Assembly: GCA_013397695.1 (NCBI GenBank)
Contig: VYZI01000029.1
Span: 4,737,918-4,801,917 of the forward strand
DNA length: 64,000 bases
Direction of reading: 5' to 3'
Origin: Centropus unirufus
Lineage: Eukaryota > Chordata > Aves > Cuculiformes > Centropidae
The notes under the pieces are model-generated. The model was given only the letters and a program-made list of their open reading frames with translations, ran no database searches and was not told the origin of the DNA. Shown here one piece after another: positions 25,895 through 39,211 of this stretch (positions are counted from its first letter, which is position 1; every line of letters starts with the position of its first letter). The position numbers and the translations under genes are program-made.

Positions 25895-27562
25895 GTTGTG
25901 TCCTGCCTTGCTGTGGCAGCAAGTCCGTCAGTGCCCGACTGTGGGGGCCCTCCAGCACAGCCAAAGTGCAGCCAGTTGAGAAGAATGTTCCAGAGCCACT
26001 GGTCAGGCATGCAGACACATGATGAATAAGGCTATAAGTACTGGTCAAGACACTTGCTGGAGGAGGGTGAAACTTCTGGGGCAAGTCTGGAGAAGAGCAG
26101 TTGGGTGTTTCATGACACATGCTGGTTTCTGGTTTAAGAGTTACCTTTCAAAAGCAGCCAAGACTATAGAAAAAAATGAAAAATTCCATTCCCATTTTCT
26201 CTCTCCCATCTTTTTCTGGCTTAGTTTTACAACTCCACTGATGACCAACCAGGGACTAGAAAGTCAGTATAGACAGAATGATCCACCCAAGCTTTACAGT
26301 GCTTCAGCTTGGGACACTAGGAGTGACCTGGGTTTCTCCACAGAACAATGAAAAAAAGAGGGACGCATTTTGGAAAACACTAACCCAATTAATTCCCACA
26401 CGTTGAAGAAAAGGAATGAAGTGGCACAAGGATCATTGGCTGCTCTTTTAAGGGCTGCTAAAGTAGGTGGGAAAAGAAGCTCTTTCAAGATGATGGTCAT
26501 TAATGATAACATTAAACTTGCAGTCTCCTTTCAAGGTCTGTCTCCATTTTCAACCCATGTTTACATCTACTCTCAACCTAACTTTCCTGACTTAGTTGCC
26601 CTGTGGGGTCATTTCATTTCTCAGCTGGTGGAATTTGGGACCACCACACAACAGGACATGTTATTTTGCATAGAAAATTGACCAAATTCAGGCAACTTTT
26701 GCCATGTTATTTTCACTCGGTGATATCTCAGGCAAACATCACCGTCTGTTCCTGTATATGAAGACAGTTTTGCCTGAGGATAAAATGGGTAAAAATCTCA
26801 TTTCCACTGATTTCAGTATCAGAAAGTCTTTCATACCCTGTAACTTCCTTCGTGCCTTCTGCTGACCCATGTAATATTTAGTGTCCCCAGCAGTTTGAAC
26901 CAGTGTTCAAATGTTGACTCAATGGAAAACTACTGGTGCCACAACTGATAACAAGAGGTGTGGCAATTTTGCAACTACTTTTTAGATTTAAATTATTTTT
27001 TAGTCTGGAGGAACCATATTAACTCATATATCATCAGGGAGGAATTAAATTCTTCTGATCAGAACCTATGTCCAGCCTCAGCTCTGCACACGCACTGCCT
27101 GTCCCCTTAGTTCTGGCACATTTCTGAAAACATACTGCAGGCATCAACGTTTTTGGCACATGAAAGTTCAAGTCACTTGCTTAGAAGAAACATTTTGGAG
27201 GTATCTGGTAATTCAGACTGCAGTACTTAGTTTTTTTAAGCCCAGTGACTGAAAACAAGCTTCTGCAATTTTGTTTATTGCCATGAAGGAATTCACAGCG
27301 CGGGTTGACAGCATGTGAGATGACATATGATGAGGGAAGAGCTTAATAAGGCAGGCAAATATCAAAGAGAAATTCAATACATCTTGAGAAAAACATTTAA
27401 AAAAATGCTTAGAAAAGTCTAATTACGTGTAATTTTAAATTTGTTAATATGCTGCCTAAAAAGTGCATCTCTCACTGCACTGAAAGGAGTGGTCTAACTC
27501 GTATTGATGTCAAAGGGGTAAGATTCCATTGCCTATGTCAAAAGAAGAAGCTACAAAAAAAC
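25895..27562. other. Intronic stretch, nothing recognised
   Basis: Sequence between two CR1 loci. Open frames just after 25894 read through from the CR1 end and are not independent genes. Confidence 0.65.
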
Positions 27563-27920
27563 CATAGAATCACAGAATCATAGAATGGTTTGGGTTAGAA
27601 GGGATCTTAAAGATCACCATCCAGTTCCAACCCCCCTGCCATGGGCAGGGACACCTCCCACCAGACCAGGCTGCTCAAGGCCCCATCCAACCTGGCCTTG
27701 AACACTTCCAGGGAGGGGACATCCACAGCTTCCCTGGGCAACCTGTGCCAGTGCCTCACCACCCTCATCATGAAGGATTTCTTCCTGATGTCTAGTCTAA
27801 ATCTTCCTCTCTCCAATTTAAAGCCATTCCCCCTTGTCCTATCATTACACAGCCTTGGAAAAAGTCCTTCCCCAGCTTTCCTGTAGGCTCCCTTCAGCGA
27901 ATGGAAGGCTGTTATAAGGT
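27563..27920 (-). mobile_element. CR1 LINE fragment, GGTTTGGGTTAGAAGG tail class
   Basis: This minus-strand copy has its 3' tail at 27563 (CATAGAATCACAGAATCATA) and is truncated near 27920. The minus frame at 27607-27999 keeps an open RT C-terminal reading: SLKGAYRKAGEGLF, RGNGFKLERGRFRLDIRKKS, VVRHWHRLPREAVDVPSLEV and FKARLDGALSSLV. It appears to be one of the better-preserved and probably younger fragments. The codons before SLKG in that frame are flanking intron. Confidence 0.95.
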
Positions 27921-29068
27921 ATAGAATGATAAAAGTAACCAGTAATACGGTTTGCAGGGTTGGCAGAGGATGTCCACAGTATGGGAAGGAGAAAGACACA
28001 ATATTAATTAAATATGTTCAGAGACAAGAACAAAATTTGTGCACATTTGTGAGCTCTTCCTTGCTATATCCATTACCTAGCATTTTGAATAACGTACATT
28101 TGGCCCCTCTGAGGAAAAGAACTAACTGGAACTTTCTTCTCTGGGACACAAGCTGAACCTTTCAGAAGACCAGTGCAGAAACTTGCCTACAGCTCCAGCA
28201 TCTGTGAACTTTGTATTTCATCCCATCTTCGACCCAAAGACGTAGTCAGGTTTTCCTTCTCCTAATAATCTGGAAGGATGGGAGCGTTGGGGTTTGAGCT
28301 TTGGTTACACCTTTCATTTTCACCTAGATCTGATATTGATTTTGTTAGAAGATGGCATTTGGCAGGGACAAGAAACCAAGATTAAGTTAACAGTGGGATG
28401 GACTTCTTACAAAACTTCTGTGGTCTCTCTGCCCTTGATCTCAAGAACTGTACCAAACTACAAGTCTATGGAGGCAAACTTGACAAAGTTTTAATAATTT
28501 TTTTCCTTTCAGAGACTAATTTATTATTGTTTCCAAAATTATGTTCTACAGACTACTGCAACAACAAACACAACTCCGTGCTGCTCAGAGTATCATCTCC
28601 CTGGGTGATCTAATCTCAGAGAGAGAAAAGGAGGCTTGTAAAAAGTGTTTAAAGACTAAACAGTACAACTAGTGCCAAGTTTCACTTGACTCATGCTATA
28701 TGGAAGCTGAGGGCCAAATAGCCAATGTTCCTGTCTGTCAGAAGCCCAAGGTCTCAAGTTCAAACACATTTTATATTTGCCAGTCATACTTCCAGTAATG
28801 ACCAAGTTCTACTAAACAAGACATTTAATAACTCATTCAACACCACACACTGTATTTAATTTTACCTTTAAAATGCATTAAAACATTAAAAACAAATTCT
28901 TCATAAACAAAACGTAATCAGTATGGGGGTGTGTATCCAGATGTCTGTGTGTGAGAGAGATTCTGGAAACTAAAGGCTCTCATTCATCTTTTCTGAAAGC
29001 TCCTGGATTTTACAACGTCAGGCAAGGAACTTTCAAATAAAGAGAAAAAACATAAATGCACAGAAGGA
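27921..29068. other. Intronic stretch, nothing recognised
   Basis: Mixed, moderately A/T-rich sequence. No motif or repeat beyond a short TGTGTGTGAGAGAGA run near 28945. Confidence 0.65.
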
Positions 29069-29650
29069 ATCATAGAATCACCAGGGTGGAAAAGACCTCT
29101 GAGATCATCAACTCCAACCATACCTGTCTGCTACTAAATCACATCCTTAAGGACCTCACCTACCCATCTTTTAAATACTTCAAGGGATCAACCACCTCCC
29201 TGGGCAGCTGTTCCAGTGCCTGATGACCTTTTCAGTGAAGAATTTTACCTAATGTCCAATCTCAACCTGCCCTGGTGCAGCTTGAGGCCTTTCCCCCTTG
29301 TCCTATCCCCTGCCACTTGGGAGAAGAGACCAGCACGCACCAGTCCACAACCTCCTTTCAGGCAGGTGTAGGCAGGGATAAGGTCTCCCCTCATCTTCCT
29401 CCAGGCTAAACAACCCCAGTTTCCTCAGCCGTTCCTCCTAAGACTTGTTCTCCAGCCCCTTCACCCGTTTTGCTGCCCTTCTCTGGACGTGCTCCAGAAC
29501 CACAATGTCCTTCTTGTAGTGAGGGGCCCAGAACTGAACACAGGACTTGAGGTGTGGCCTCACCAGTGCTGAGAATCACCTCCTTGGACCCGCTGCCCGC
29601 AGATTCTGATACAGGCCAAGATGCCATTGGCCTTCTTGGCAACACACATC
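29069..29650 (-). mobile_element. CR1 LINE fragment, frames broken
   Basis: This minus-strand CR1 runs from the tail CATAGAATCACCAGGGTGG at 29069 to the CTTCTTGGCAACACAC region near 29650. It covers the same RT C-terminal stretch as the copy at 3106-3668. Small deletions break the frame, for example the shortened GCTGAGAATCACC near 29570. The surviving minus frame at 29406-29645 is mostly an off-frame reading. Confidence 0.94.
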
Positions 29651-32254
29651 TCGGAACACTCCTCTCTTATGCTGCAGTTCATGTTGCAATCTAAAAGCAA
29701 CATGAGATGTGCAACAACCACAACAATTTTGGTTCTTTTGATGAGGTCTTAGATAAGTAGGATTTTTTTTTGGTTAAAAGCAAATTGGAAAAAAAGGGCT
29801 ATGAAAATTCATCATATTCCAGCTCCCATTGGCCCCACCAGATGCACTGATCTGAAGAGGCTGCTGAGAAAACACAGAAACCTCTGACATTTCTGATCCT
29901 CCTTCTAGAGAGAAGCAGAGTCTGCGCAAGTGCACGCTGGTGGTTTAAGACAGAACAGGGATGTTCCAGAGGCCAGAAAATCCCTTTCCACAGATTATCT
30001 TAAACAAATAAGAACCATGGGACAAAAGGAAGAGAAAATGGTCTTGGGTGGCAGCCCATGGTTTGGGAAGGAGTCCAGGTTGTTGAGGGCCTGCAGTGCC
30101 CCAGAGCGGGGACCATGGCAATGACAGGGATACAGCTTTGCTCAATCTCATCTAGAAGGAATCCCAGAAAACATAATCCCGGGATCTGCTAGGATTTGCA
30201 GACCTCTGTAGAAAGGCATATTTGGAAGGCATGCAAGTAGAAGAAGCCTCCTTTCAAATTATTATTTGGGAATAATATTCCCTATTATTATAGGGAAGCC
30301 TGAACAAAACTAGAGATGATTCTGTCTTTTCTTTAAGCAGGAAACAAACCTCCTTGTTTGACTTTCAATGCCAAAGCCAAAGAGGCTGCCAGTAATTTAA
30401 CCACAGCAACACCTGGGGTAGTTTTAAACTCTGTGAACTGGCCTGTTTTTTTTTTCACTTACTGAAAGTACAGTCAGTTGCTTGTTCATTTAGGCTTTGC
30501 CACTAGAGCTCCAGGGGAAATCCCTCTTCAGAGAGAAGCTGCATTGTTTGTTTTTAAAATTACTTGATAGGCAAAGCCTGCAGGGAAGGTTGGCCTGTAA
30601 CGTGCAGGAAGAGCAAACAGGGCTGGTAATGGTTTCAAAGGTTAATGCAAAGTCAACAAGGAAATTAATTAGGTTAATGAATGCCCACAGCTACCCACCC
30701 ACCCCACCATCCAAATGCAATGGCAAAACTGCACCCCAGGCCTGGGTATATCCTTGAGAGGGATGGTGAGAACCAGGTCCCCCAAACCAGCGTGAGCTGC
30801 GGCACATGGGAACATATGCAAGCTCTAAGCGTGTTAACTCCAGACAGGTGCCCCTATGGACATTCATCTGCCAGGCTGCACCACTAATGCCTCACAGACT
30901 GACTGACCTCAGGCCAGGAGAGCCTTTGCTGATTGCCACTTGACCTCCTGCAGTGCATAGGCCACAGACTTGTACTCCACATTTGAAGGAAGCCATTCTT
31001 TCCAAACATGTGTGCATCACTGAGCCCGGCGTGGTAAGGCTGAACTACAGACCACCACGGAGGCAGAAGACTTAGCCACTTTCCAACCCACCTTTATAGC
31101 AGGATTTTCTCACTTAAGCTCTTGAAAAGCTTACAAGCAGCTAAACTAACTCCCCAGCACAGCTTAGATTCCGACATTTCAGACTCCTCCATGTCTGAAA
31201 TGACTCCCTAAACTTATCTTCTCCCATTTGGGATTTAACAAACTCAATCCAAATTCCAGGTCACACCTGGTACGGAATTTACCGTGACTGGCTTATTTTA
31301 CATCATTCCTTCTGTGCTACCCCATTATCTTCAGAAACTATCTTCAAACTGTAAGGTTGGAGCTGTAAAAAGTGTTTATGTAAATTAAAACAGTGATAAA
31401 AGGCTGCCAAGAAATTCTATAGTATACAACCAGAACAAAACCTCAAGGTACTTCACATAACCCCAAAGCTGAGGGTGAAAAAGCATCACATTTAGAATAG
31501 TCACAGAGTTGCATTTCGGAGTTAAAAAACTGCTTATAGAAAGAATTTCTGACAGAAAAAACCAGTTTGGATATAACTGAAATTTTGTTATTTTTTATTA
31601 GACACAGTTTTCCCATGCTCAGGAACAACTGAAAAGTGACGAGCTCACATCTGTCTCTAATAGCACCCTAGGTGTTTGGAGTGTTAGAGCTAGCCAGGTA
31701 AGTCAACCCTGGGTAAACAGTTTGTCATACAAAGCATATTTTCTCAGTCAGGTTTTCCTCTTAAAACAAACAGCAGAGTGCTCCATGAAAGGTAGGTGGT
31801 GACCATCTCAAGTTGTGCAAGTGCTTCTTTGCTAGGGACATGAGACCCGTGGATCCATGTCCTCCACAGCACACTGACAGCTCAGGCGCCCCCCACCAAC
31901 CCCTGCTAAAAAAAGGGTGTCAGAACCGGGGCAAGAAGAGTCACCAGTGCTACTGGGGGGCTGCAGAGCATGGCCTCAGATGAGACTCTCAGGTGTCTTA
32001 ACATCATCAGTTCACGCAAAATGGGACACTTCCAAGATCTCTTCTGAGACGGAAACCAGTGATAACAAAACAAGGAATAAAAGGCTTTTTAATGTAGCAG
32101 TGGGAAGCACAACAAGCTGAAGTCAGACATGCTAGAAATCTGGAAAAGAATTAGCAGTGACAATGAATAATGACAGGAGCAAGCTGCTAAGGGAAACAGA
32201 AGACTGTTTATCTCTTCAGATCATGACCAAATGCCTTTCTGGAAGATAAACTTC
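29651..32254. other. Intronic stretch with small inverted repeats
   Basis: Overlapping short palindromes occur at 30267-30281 (GGGAAT/ATTCCC) and 30278-30295 (TCCCTAT/ATAGGGA). The sequence immediately before 32255 may be a further, unrecognisable part of the ancient CR1. Confidence 0.6.
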
Positions 32255-32373
32255 AGCAAAACAAAAATTACTGGGCTAGCTATAGGTGCAAGCAAAATGT
32301 TATGGCCTGTGTTAAACAGGAGGTCAGACAAAATGATCTAATATTATTTTCAGACCTTAAATGCCATGAATGT
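32255..32373 (+). mobile_element. Ancient CR1 (L3-like) 3' end
   Basis: The order of blocks ACTTCAGCAAAACAAAAATT, ACTGGGCTAG, TATGGCCTGTGTTAAACAGG, AGGTCAGACAAAATGATCTA and CAGACCTTAAATGCCATGAA matches the 3' end of the old CR1/L3-type families shared by turtles, crocodilians and birds. It is unlike the avian-type tails elsewhere in this window. It is far more diverged than the other copies. The upstream limit is uncertain. Confidence 0.8.
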
Positions 32374-35300
32374 CTGGGTTCGGCTGCGCGGTATTTTGTC
32401 TGTAGGTGAGAACTCCCTCCGTTTCTGAGTCTGGATGAATGTCAGCTATGAACCATGAGCCATGTAGCTGTGGTTAGCAGGGTGCGCAATCCAACCTAAT
32501 AAATAAAGTTGCATCTGCCTCCAAAATACTACATGGACACCTACCCCGACCCAGCAAGTGAGCTGCCCCAGCTCACTTTTGCAGATAAGGAGACAGGAGG
32601 CAAGCCTGCCACGTCCTGGAACATGGAGCAGGGATTTCCATGTCAGCACCTACAGCGCTCACGCCAAAGCCAGTGGCGGTACAGCCCCCACAGCCCCATC
32701 AAAAAAGCCTGGTCAAGGAGCAAGGCCTGTGTCCTGGGACCCCGTCCTGTGCCAAATCAGCCGGGCTGCCCTGGGAACCAAGTCAGCAGGTGGACACAAG
32801 AGCTGTACCATGTGGTGCCAGGACACAGACGGCAACGGTGACTGCTACCCCAGGGCAGACGGGCATAGGGTCCTCTTGCTCTATGCGGTGCTCCGCGGCA
32901 AACTGTATCATGGATTCTCTTCTTCTGAAGCAAGAACAAGGTCCTGCATGTGCTCACTGGTCATGGCTGGAGCTTAAATGCTCCAGGAGGACCAACATTC
33001 CCTGTCATCAAATTCTCAGCACTTGCTCGGTGACCTGTCTCTTGTTCTCACCACAAACCAAACCAAAGCAATTTCAACAGCAAAAGGAGTGATGAGGTCA
33101 CACAGCTCTCTGAATGGCAGAATAATGAACAAGGTCCTAAAAAGACGCATTGGATGGGCTAAGAAGGGCAAATAAAGTGCCACCACATGGTTTGCCTTTA
33201 TGGAGAGTGCATCACACTGAAAACCTTAGTTTCTCAGCACAGAGGACTACACCAAACAGAAAAGCATAGTTTCAGCAAAGAAGACAGAATGTGTTTCTGA
33301 GCAAAGACTCTTTTCCAAAATGCCTCATGCCACAGGACTGAGTTAATGCTGTGAACAACTAATTACTGAATTAGAAGCGCTAACCAAGAGTGAAATTCAG
33401 ATTTTTACTCCACTTGTGACAAACTGACTCAAAATAGCTGGTGCTGGGAAAGCCTTAACATGGGAGAACCACTTCTCCACAACAGAAATACAGAAGAAGG
33501 CTATTGAAAGTATCTTGAGAATTGTAAGAGGCAGCAGAAGTTTATATCATACAGACAGCTCAATAAAAACAAGAAAGCCAAAGGTTAAAGCAGTAAAGAC
33601 AAGCTAACCTTTCAAAGCAAGAACTCCTTTGTAGGAAGCTGTACGTACTGAGATGTAGTCTCCTCCGTGAATGGCTGATCCCCCTTTTAAGGCATCAGAT
33701 CCTCAATTTACATGAGTAGTTGATACTCTTGGATAGTTTAAATTCAGATAGTTTAATCTCAAATGCATTAGTTGATAATCTCAAAAAACAGTTCTCCAGT
33801 CCTTCATGATGTGAAGAGGAGCGAGGATTAAACTACCAAGGCAAAATTGCCAAATTTGCATATTTCTGAGCCTCTGCTCTTTTTAATCTTAACCATTCAT
33901 ACGTTAATGCTTCCAGGTTTACCCTCAAGACCTCTGACAGCTGGTGAAGAGCCTGAGAATACTGGCACCAGCAGAGGATGCTCAGGGTTTATCTAAACAT
34001 TACATTGAGATCCGTAAAGAAATACTCAGTAAGAAGGACTGGTGCAGGAGCCGTACTAGCACACACAACTTATTCCACAGGAAAGCTCCTAAAAGCACCC
34101 CATGGCATTAGTTTCTGTGGGCAGACAGTTCCTTGAAAGAATATTCCCCAGCTGAATGAGAAGAGTACTTGAAAAGAGGCACTGGGGATAGGATTTAAGC
34201 AGGATTGCAGCTACTGCAAATAAACTATAAAACATGGTAAACATTTCAAAAAGGCACATTAATGGCAAACCAGTAACACTTGGGATGACAACAGTGCCCT
34301 TAAAGTTAAGTTCTGTAAACACAGGACCTTGAAAGTTGAAAACTCTCCTTATTCCCTCCCTATTGTGCACCAGTATGATTCTCACAAACACATCACTCCA
34401 GTTGCTGTGCTAGGAATGAAAACAGGATGGATATTAGACGTTGGAAACCCTCCATTTGCCTTTACCACAAGGGTTTTTTTCCCATGGATCATAAGAACTG
34501 CAGACGGGCATTCCCTTGAGGCAAACAAAGATGTTTTCAGAACATCGTGCAACAGGAATACTCCCTGACAACACGGCTATAATAATATGTTCTAAGTACA
34601 ACTTTCTGCGCTGCACCTTAGGCTGTTTTGGTGGTGGACATGTTTTTATGCCCATTCATTTCCCCTGAACTTCCGTAGTGACCAGTGCAACCCAACACCA
34701 GCCTTTTAAAAGCAGCATATACCCCGCTTAGCCACACAGATGCTCCTAACAAGGCAACAGGTCCACAGAACCTTTTGGAAAAGGATCTGTGTATCACCAT
34801 TATCCGGTTTCTCTATCAGTAAGGTGGAAAAGGTTATGATGAAAGACATACACTTAGTCACAGCGTATCTGGCAAGCGGAAAGATTCCAACCCACTCCTT
34901 GTCCCAGCATCTAGTTTCCTTACAGAGCTTCTACGTGGCCAGAGCTTGATAAAGACATGGAAAGTGAGACAGTGCCAAATGCCATCCAAGGCTTCTCCGT
35001 GGATAAACTTCAAAAGAAAGGAAAGAAGATTCTGGGTTTGTTTCAGTCCCACAAGGCTTCACTCAACACACAGCTAATGTGAATACCACCCCAGGTAGCA
35101 TTTCCCCAAGCACTAACAACAGGTAAGCATCGATCCCTGGGTTGCGGTGGGTGCCGAGCAGCTCACTTTGGTTCTCCCTGGGCCGCTCACCACCTCCTTC
35201 ACTGTATCAAGCAGGACATCAGGTCTGGTAAATGCCCTGCCACGAACACAGCAAGAGGAAGGAGAGCAGCTGCCTTCTCTTTATCTCCGTGAATCCCAGC

Positions 35301-38300
35301 TGCAGTAGCCCTCCTCGCTGAGAAAAATAGAAGTTTTCTGTGCTTGCTGATGGTCCTTTCTGTTTGACATCTGGAGGTTGTTAACTGTTTCCCACATGGT
35401 CCGAGTTTTAGCAGCAAAAACTCTCCAACAATTTCTAGTAAACCTGATTTGTATTAACTGGACACTGGATACCAAAATAATACTCTATGGGGGATTTTAT
35501 TCTCCCTTCCTCTTCGCATTGACATTTCACCTTGACCTGTCCTCTGAAATAAATACTAGGGAAGCCTCATGTTTTAGTGGTTAGAAGTTCAGAACTGAAA
35601 AGGTCAAAAGCTGAAAATAATTGAAGCATGACAACTCCTCTGCTTAGGAGAGCTTAAGTACTTAGGGAGTGGCGGAAGTCCCAACTAAAACACAAATTTG
35701 ATGCCATGAGGCTGTGACTTCCACTTGGATGTTAATGGTTTACAGCAAACTCTGGTTTTGCAAAGTCATAATTTGCTGCCATGGAAAGAATTATATTAGC
35801 ATTAACGGAACGCATTGCTTCAAATCTTCAAGGGATAAAAAGCTGCAGCAGGAAAAAACACATACACATGTATTTTTCCAACTGCATAAAAGAAGAGATC
35901 AGAAAAATAAAGCAAAGGAGAGTGTTGAGTGGAGCTGGGATAATGGCTTTAAGTTGCAACTGTGGAGGAAAAATTATCCAAGCCTTGGACAGTAAAATTT
36001 AGCACCTTTCCAGAGGGTGGTCAGTTATGACTTTATCAAAGCCTTATTTGGTGCAAAAGAACTTCTGCAGAAATATCTTTGTTTAACACTCAAGCTACTT
36101 TCAGTGAAAGTAAGAAGAATAAGTTAACTACTCTTCAAAAGGAAACTACCATACTAAAGGAACCAAGATTTTCCAAAACTATTCATTAAAAGATCACGAC
36201 TAGCAGGGAAAATAATCGATTTCATAGTTGCGGAATGCATTCCACTCTATTCAAGCAGGAAAACCCCTCCCTCCCTGAGATCCAAACCATGAGATTGGTT
36301 TAGGTACCAATGTACCTAAACCGTGAAGCAGAGAAATAATCTTTCAAACTGAGAATATGAGAATGAAAGCGGGTTTGTATCAGCCAAACACCTTTTCTGT
36401 TATCTTACTTTCTCAGTTTAATTTCATTTTGAGCCCACCACTGCAGATTTACCAGCTACCAGAACTTTTTGCTGTCCACTGTGTTCCATTGTCGTGTTGC
36501 ATGAGGTGGCAGAAGACATAACACACCGCAAGGCTGCAGATGAGGCGTGCTGCTGCTACTGCTGTGTCCAGGGGGGTGTGCTCTCACTCAGACTCTGCCA
36601 GTTCGTGTATCTCACTTTGAGGCTGACGTCGTGGGTAAGGGTGGTGCAGTGCGGGATGCAGAAAGGTTGTGCTCGGCTGGCTTGTATCTAATTTATGGAT
36701 GGGTGTCTGTAGGCATGAAGTGTTAAGAGAATCCTGCAGACCACCCAAGGCTCCAGACGTGCTGTGATGCAGAAAACTTAAACACCAGCTCTTCCCCAAG
36801 CAAGCACCGGCTCTCGGGAAAAGGGTTTACTGCCCAGCATTCATCATCAGGAACTCGAGAAAATAAAAGAGAACAGGTTTTATTGCTGCTACAAATCATG
36901 CAAAGCATCAGAACACTCCATTGTGGCCAGAAGAAAACCAAAGGTTTGCCTGACACCTCTGACAATAAGGGACCTTTTTCTTTTTAACTGAGACAAGTTG
37001 TAGCTTTGAGATAATGGAACTGAATGAATTTTGTGTATTATTCTCACTTAAGAAAAGATGTGAAAATCATGAGTCCTGTACTGTAAGAAAGTTTTTTTTA
37101 AGATTTTGAAAATATAGCAACGGAGCCTTCCATCTTGTAGGCCAACACAGGAAAGCTGATGCAAGAGCTCCAGCAGGTACTGCCAAATCCCTAGTAACTG
37201 CTAACAAGGACAGCTGAAGAAACTGGCCTCTGAAACGAGAAATAAAGTTTGAAACTTCAGACCAGCTTCTTCAGGAACACAACTGCTTCTGAAACGAGTA
37301 GTAGATCCATGTGCACGAGTAGATATAGACTAATGCCTATAAATAGTTCCAAGCTGGCACGGATACAGCAGTAACAGGAGCCAGACTGTGGCAACAGCCG
37401 GTCTCGCTATAGAAATCTTCATCTTAAAGCCATCTTCCTTCTCATTGCGGGACATGAACTGGAAACTGGGCTGGATAGTGCATTAAAACTCTATCGTGCT
37501 TTCAACAAGGTTTCATAAGGTTACACTAATAATTTTGAAATTTCATTCTAGAAATTAATTTCAGTCTCTCTGCAATACCTATAAAATCCCTGGATTTCAC
37601 TGCTTACGTGAAAATGTCAAGGAATGCAACTTTCCGATACAGTTTTTATTGTCAGTTCAGTGAATTTTCTTTAAAACAGCAATAATGAATGTTACACTGA
37701 CAGAGTTCAGATAAACTAGCCAGATTAAAGAAGGAAATATCCTTTATCCCTTTTGCTGCTCATGTGAACTCAGATATGTGATTTTATCACTTCAGAATGA
37801 ATGTCCCACCTCTGAGTTAAAGAATATATATATAAGCTTCAGTAAACTGTCTTTAATATTCTAGTAAAGTTTAATTAATTATTTGCAAAGTTATCTGAGA
37901 TATCTGGAAATAATTAGTCCTATTTTTATTCCTTAGCAAAAGTTTGAACATGGTTGGGAATTCTGCTGCACTGATACCAGAGATTGGTTTCCACAAGTAT
38001 AATGAAAGCACTAGATTCACAAGCACATATCATCTGCATTGAGTGCACTCAGTTATACAGATAAAAATAAGGAGCGATAGGAGTAAAAGCATAGCATTTT
38101 TCTACCTTTCTGACTTCTTGGGGTTGCTAGGGCTCACATTTCCTGCAAGAATAAATGTGAATCGTTTGCTATTCCTACATGTACTGACAGGAACTGGCTG
38201 GTCTATGTCACCTTGGTGAGGGGACCAAGCAAGGACTGGTTGTATTTAAATGTTGTGCAGTTAAAACACCGTCAGAGGCGTTTTTAGTGCCAAGACATTT

Positions 38301-38896
38301 TACATGTTCCTATTTAAGTTTTGAAACAGCAGTCATAGTTACATGGGAGCGTTCAGACTCGTCTTTCTCTGCCTGGCAATGCACAGGTGGCATTTTCCAT
38401 GTACAAGCCAATTTGATCCAAAATGCTTTCAGGTTCACTGCAAAAGGGTCTTCCTTACACCGTAGAACTTACCAAGAGGCCGCCCAGTGTTATATTACAT
38501 GGTAATGGTATTTCCAGAAAAAAAAAAAAAAAAAAGAAGAAGAATTACACAGGACTAAGGCAATGAAAGTATGCAGGTAACCATGGCTACTGTTGTGAAC
38601 TAAATAACATTTTTATACAGCTGTGAATATTTGTATTATTGCCAGTTAAGCTGTAGAGTTCAGATTTGAGACAGGGCTGGTAAACACTGAATTCTTGGCT
38701 GAAGAAAGGTACTTCCCAAAGTAGAGACAGGCCTCTCTATTGTGCCACTGTACATTCTGGGGTAATTTTCTGTCATGTAAACACATATCTCCTTGTCACC
38801 TCAGTCAAAATCATCGAAGTACAACTCTTCATAGCTACTGCTTGCACGTTACTGCCAGTAACACACCTTTGCACAAGCAACTTTCCATCTTAAGGA
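32374..38896. other. Intronic stretch of 6.5 kb, no gene recognised
   Basis: 32,500-33,000 is locally G/C-richer and open in several plus and minus frames (the longest is 150 codons at 32640-33092), with no domain recognised. The remainder is A/T-rich, ordinary sequence with the poly(A) at 38518. Confidence 0.6.
38518..38535. repeat. Poly(A) run of 18, followed by GAA units
   Basis: A homopolymer followed by GAAGAAGAAG. No poly(A) signal or retrocopy was seen upstream on either strand. Confidence 0.95.
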
Positions 38897-39211
38897 TTTT
38901 GAGGTCTTGGAGCATGTCCAGAGAAGAGCAACAAAGCTGGTGAAGGGGTAGGAGAAGAAGTCTTAGGAGGAGTGAGGAGCAGCTGAGGGAACTGGGATTG
39001 GACATTAGGAAAAAAGTTTTTCACCAAGAGGGTCATCAGGCACTGGAACAGCTGCCCAGGGGGGTGGTGGAGTCACCATCCCTGGAGATATTTAAGATAC
39101 TTTGAAGATATTTGAGATAAGTTGCTCAGGGATATGGTTTAGTGGCGGACAGGTATGGTTGGACTCAATGCTCAGAGGTCTATTCCAATCCGGTGATTCT
39201 ATGATTCCATG
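38897..39211 (+). mobile_element. CR1 LINE fragment with internal deletion
   Basis: It begins at GAGGTCTTGGAGCATGTCCA (the VLEHVQRR region of the RT) and ends at CCGGTGATTCTATGATTCC. After GAGGGAACTGGGATTG it jumps straight to GACATTAGGAAAAAAG, losing roughly 150-200 bp that are present in sister copies such as 20762-21170. The shared GATTG at the join suggests a microhomology deletion. Confidence 0.93.

Noticed and set aside
32640..33092. 150-codon open frame as a coding exon
   Set aside because: Two other plus frames and two minus frames are open over the same bases, so base composition explains it better.
38287..38535. Poly(A) at 38518 as the tail of a processed retrocopy
   Set aside because: There is no AATAAA upstream, no recognisable coding remnant and no flanking duplication.
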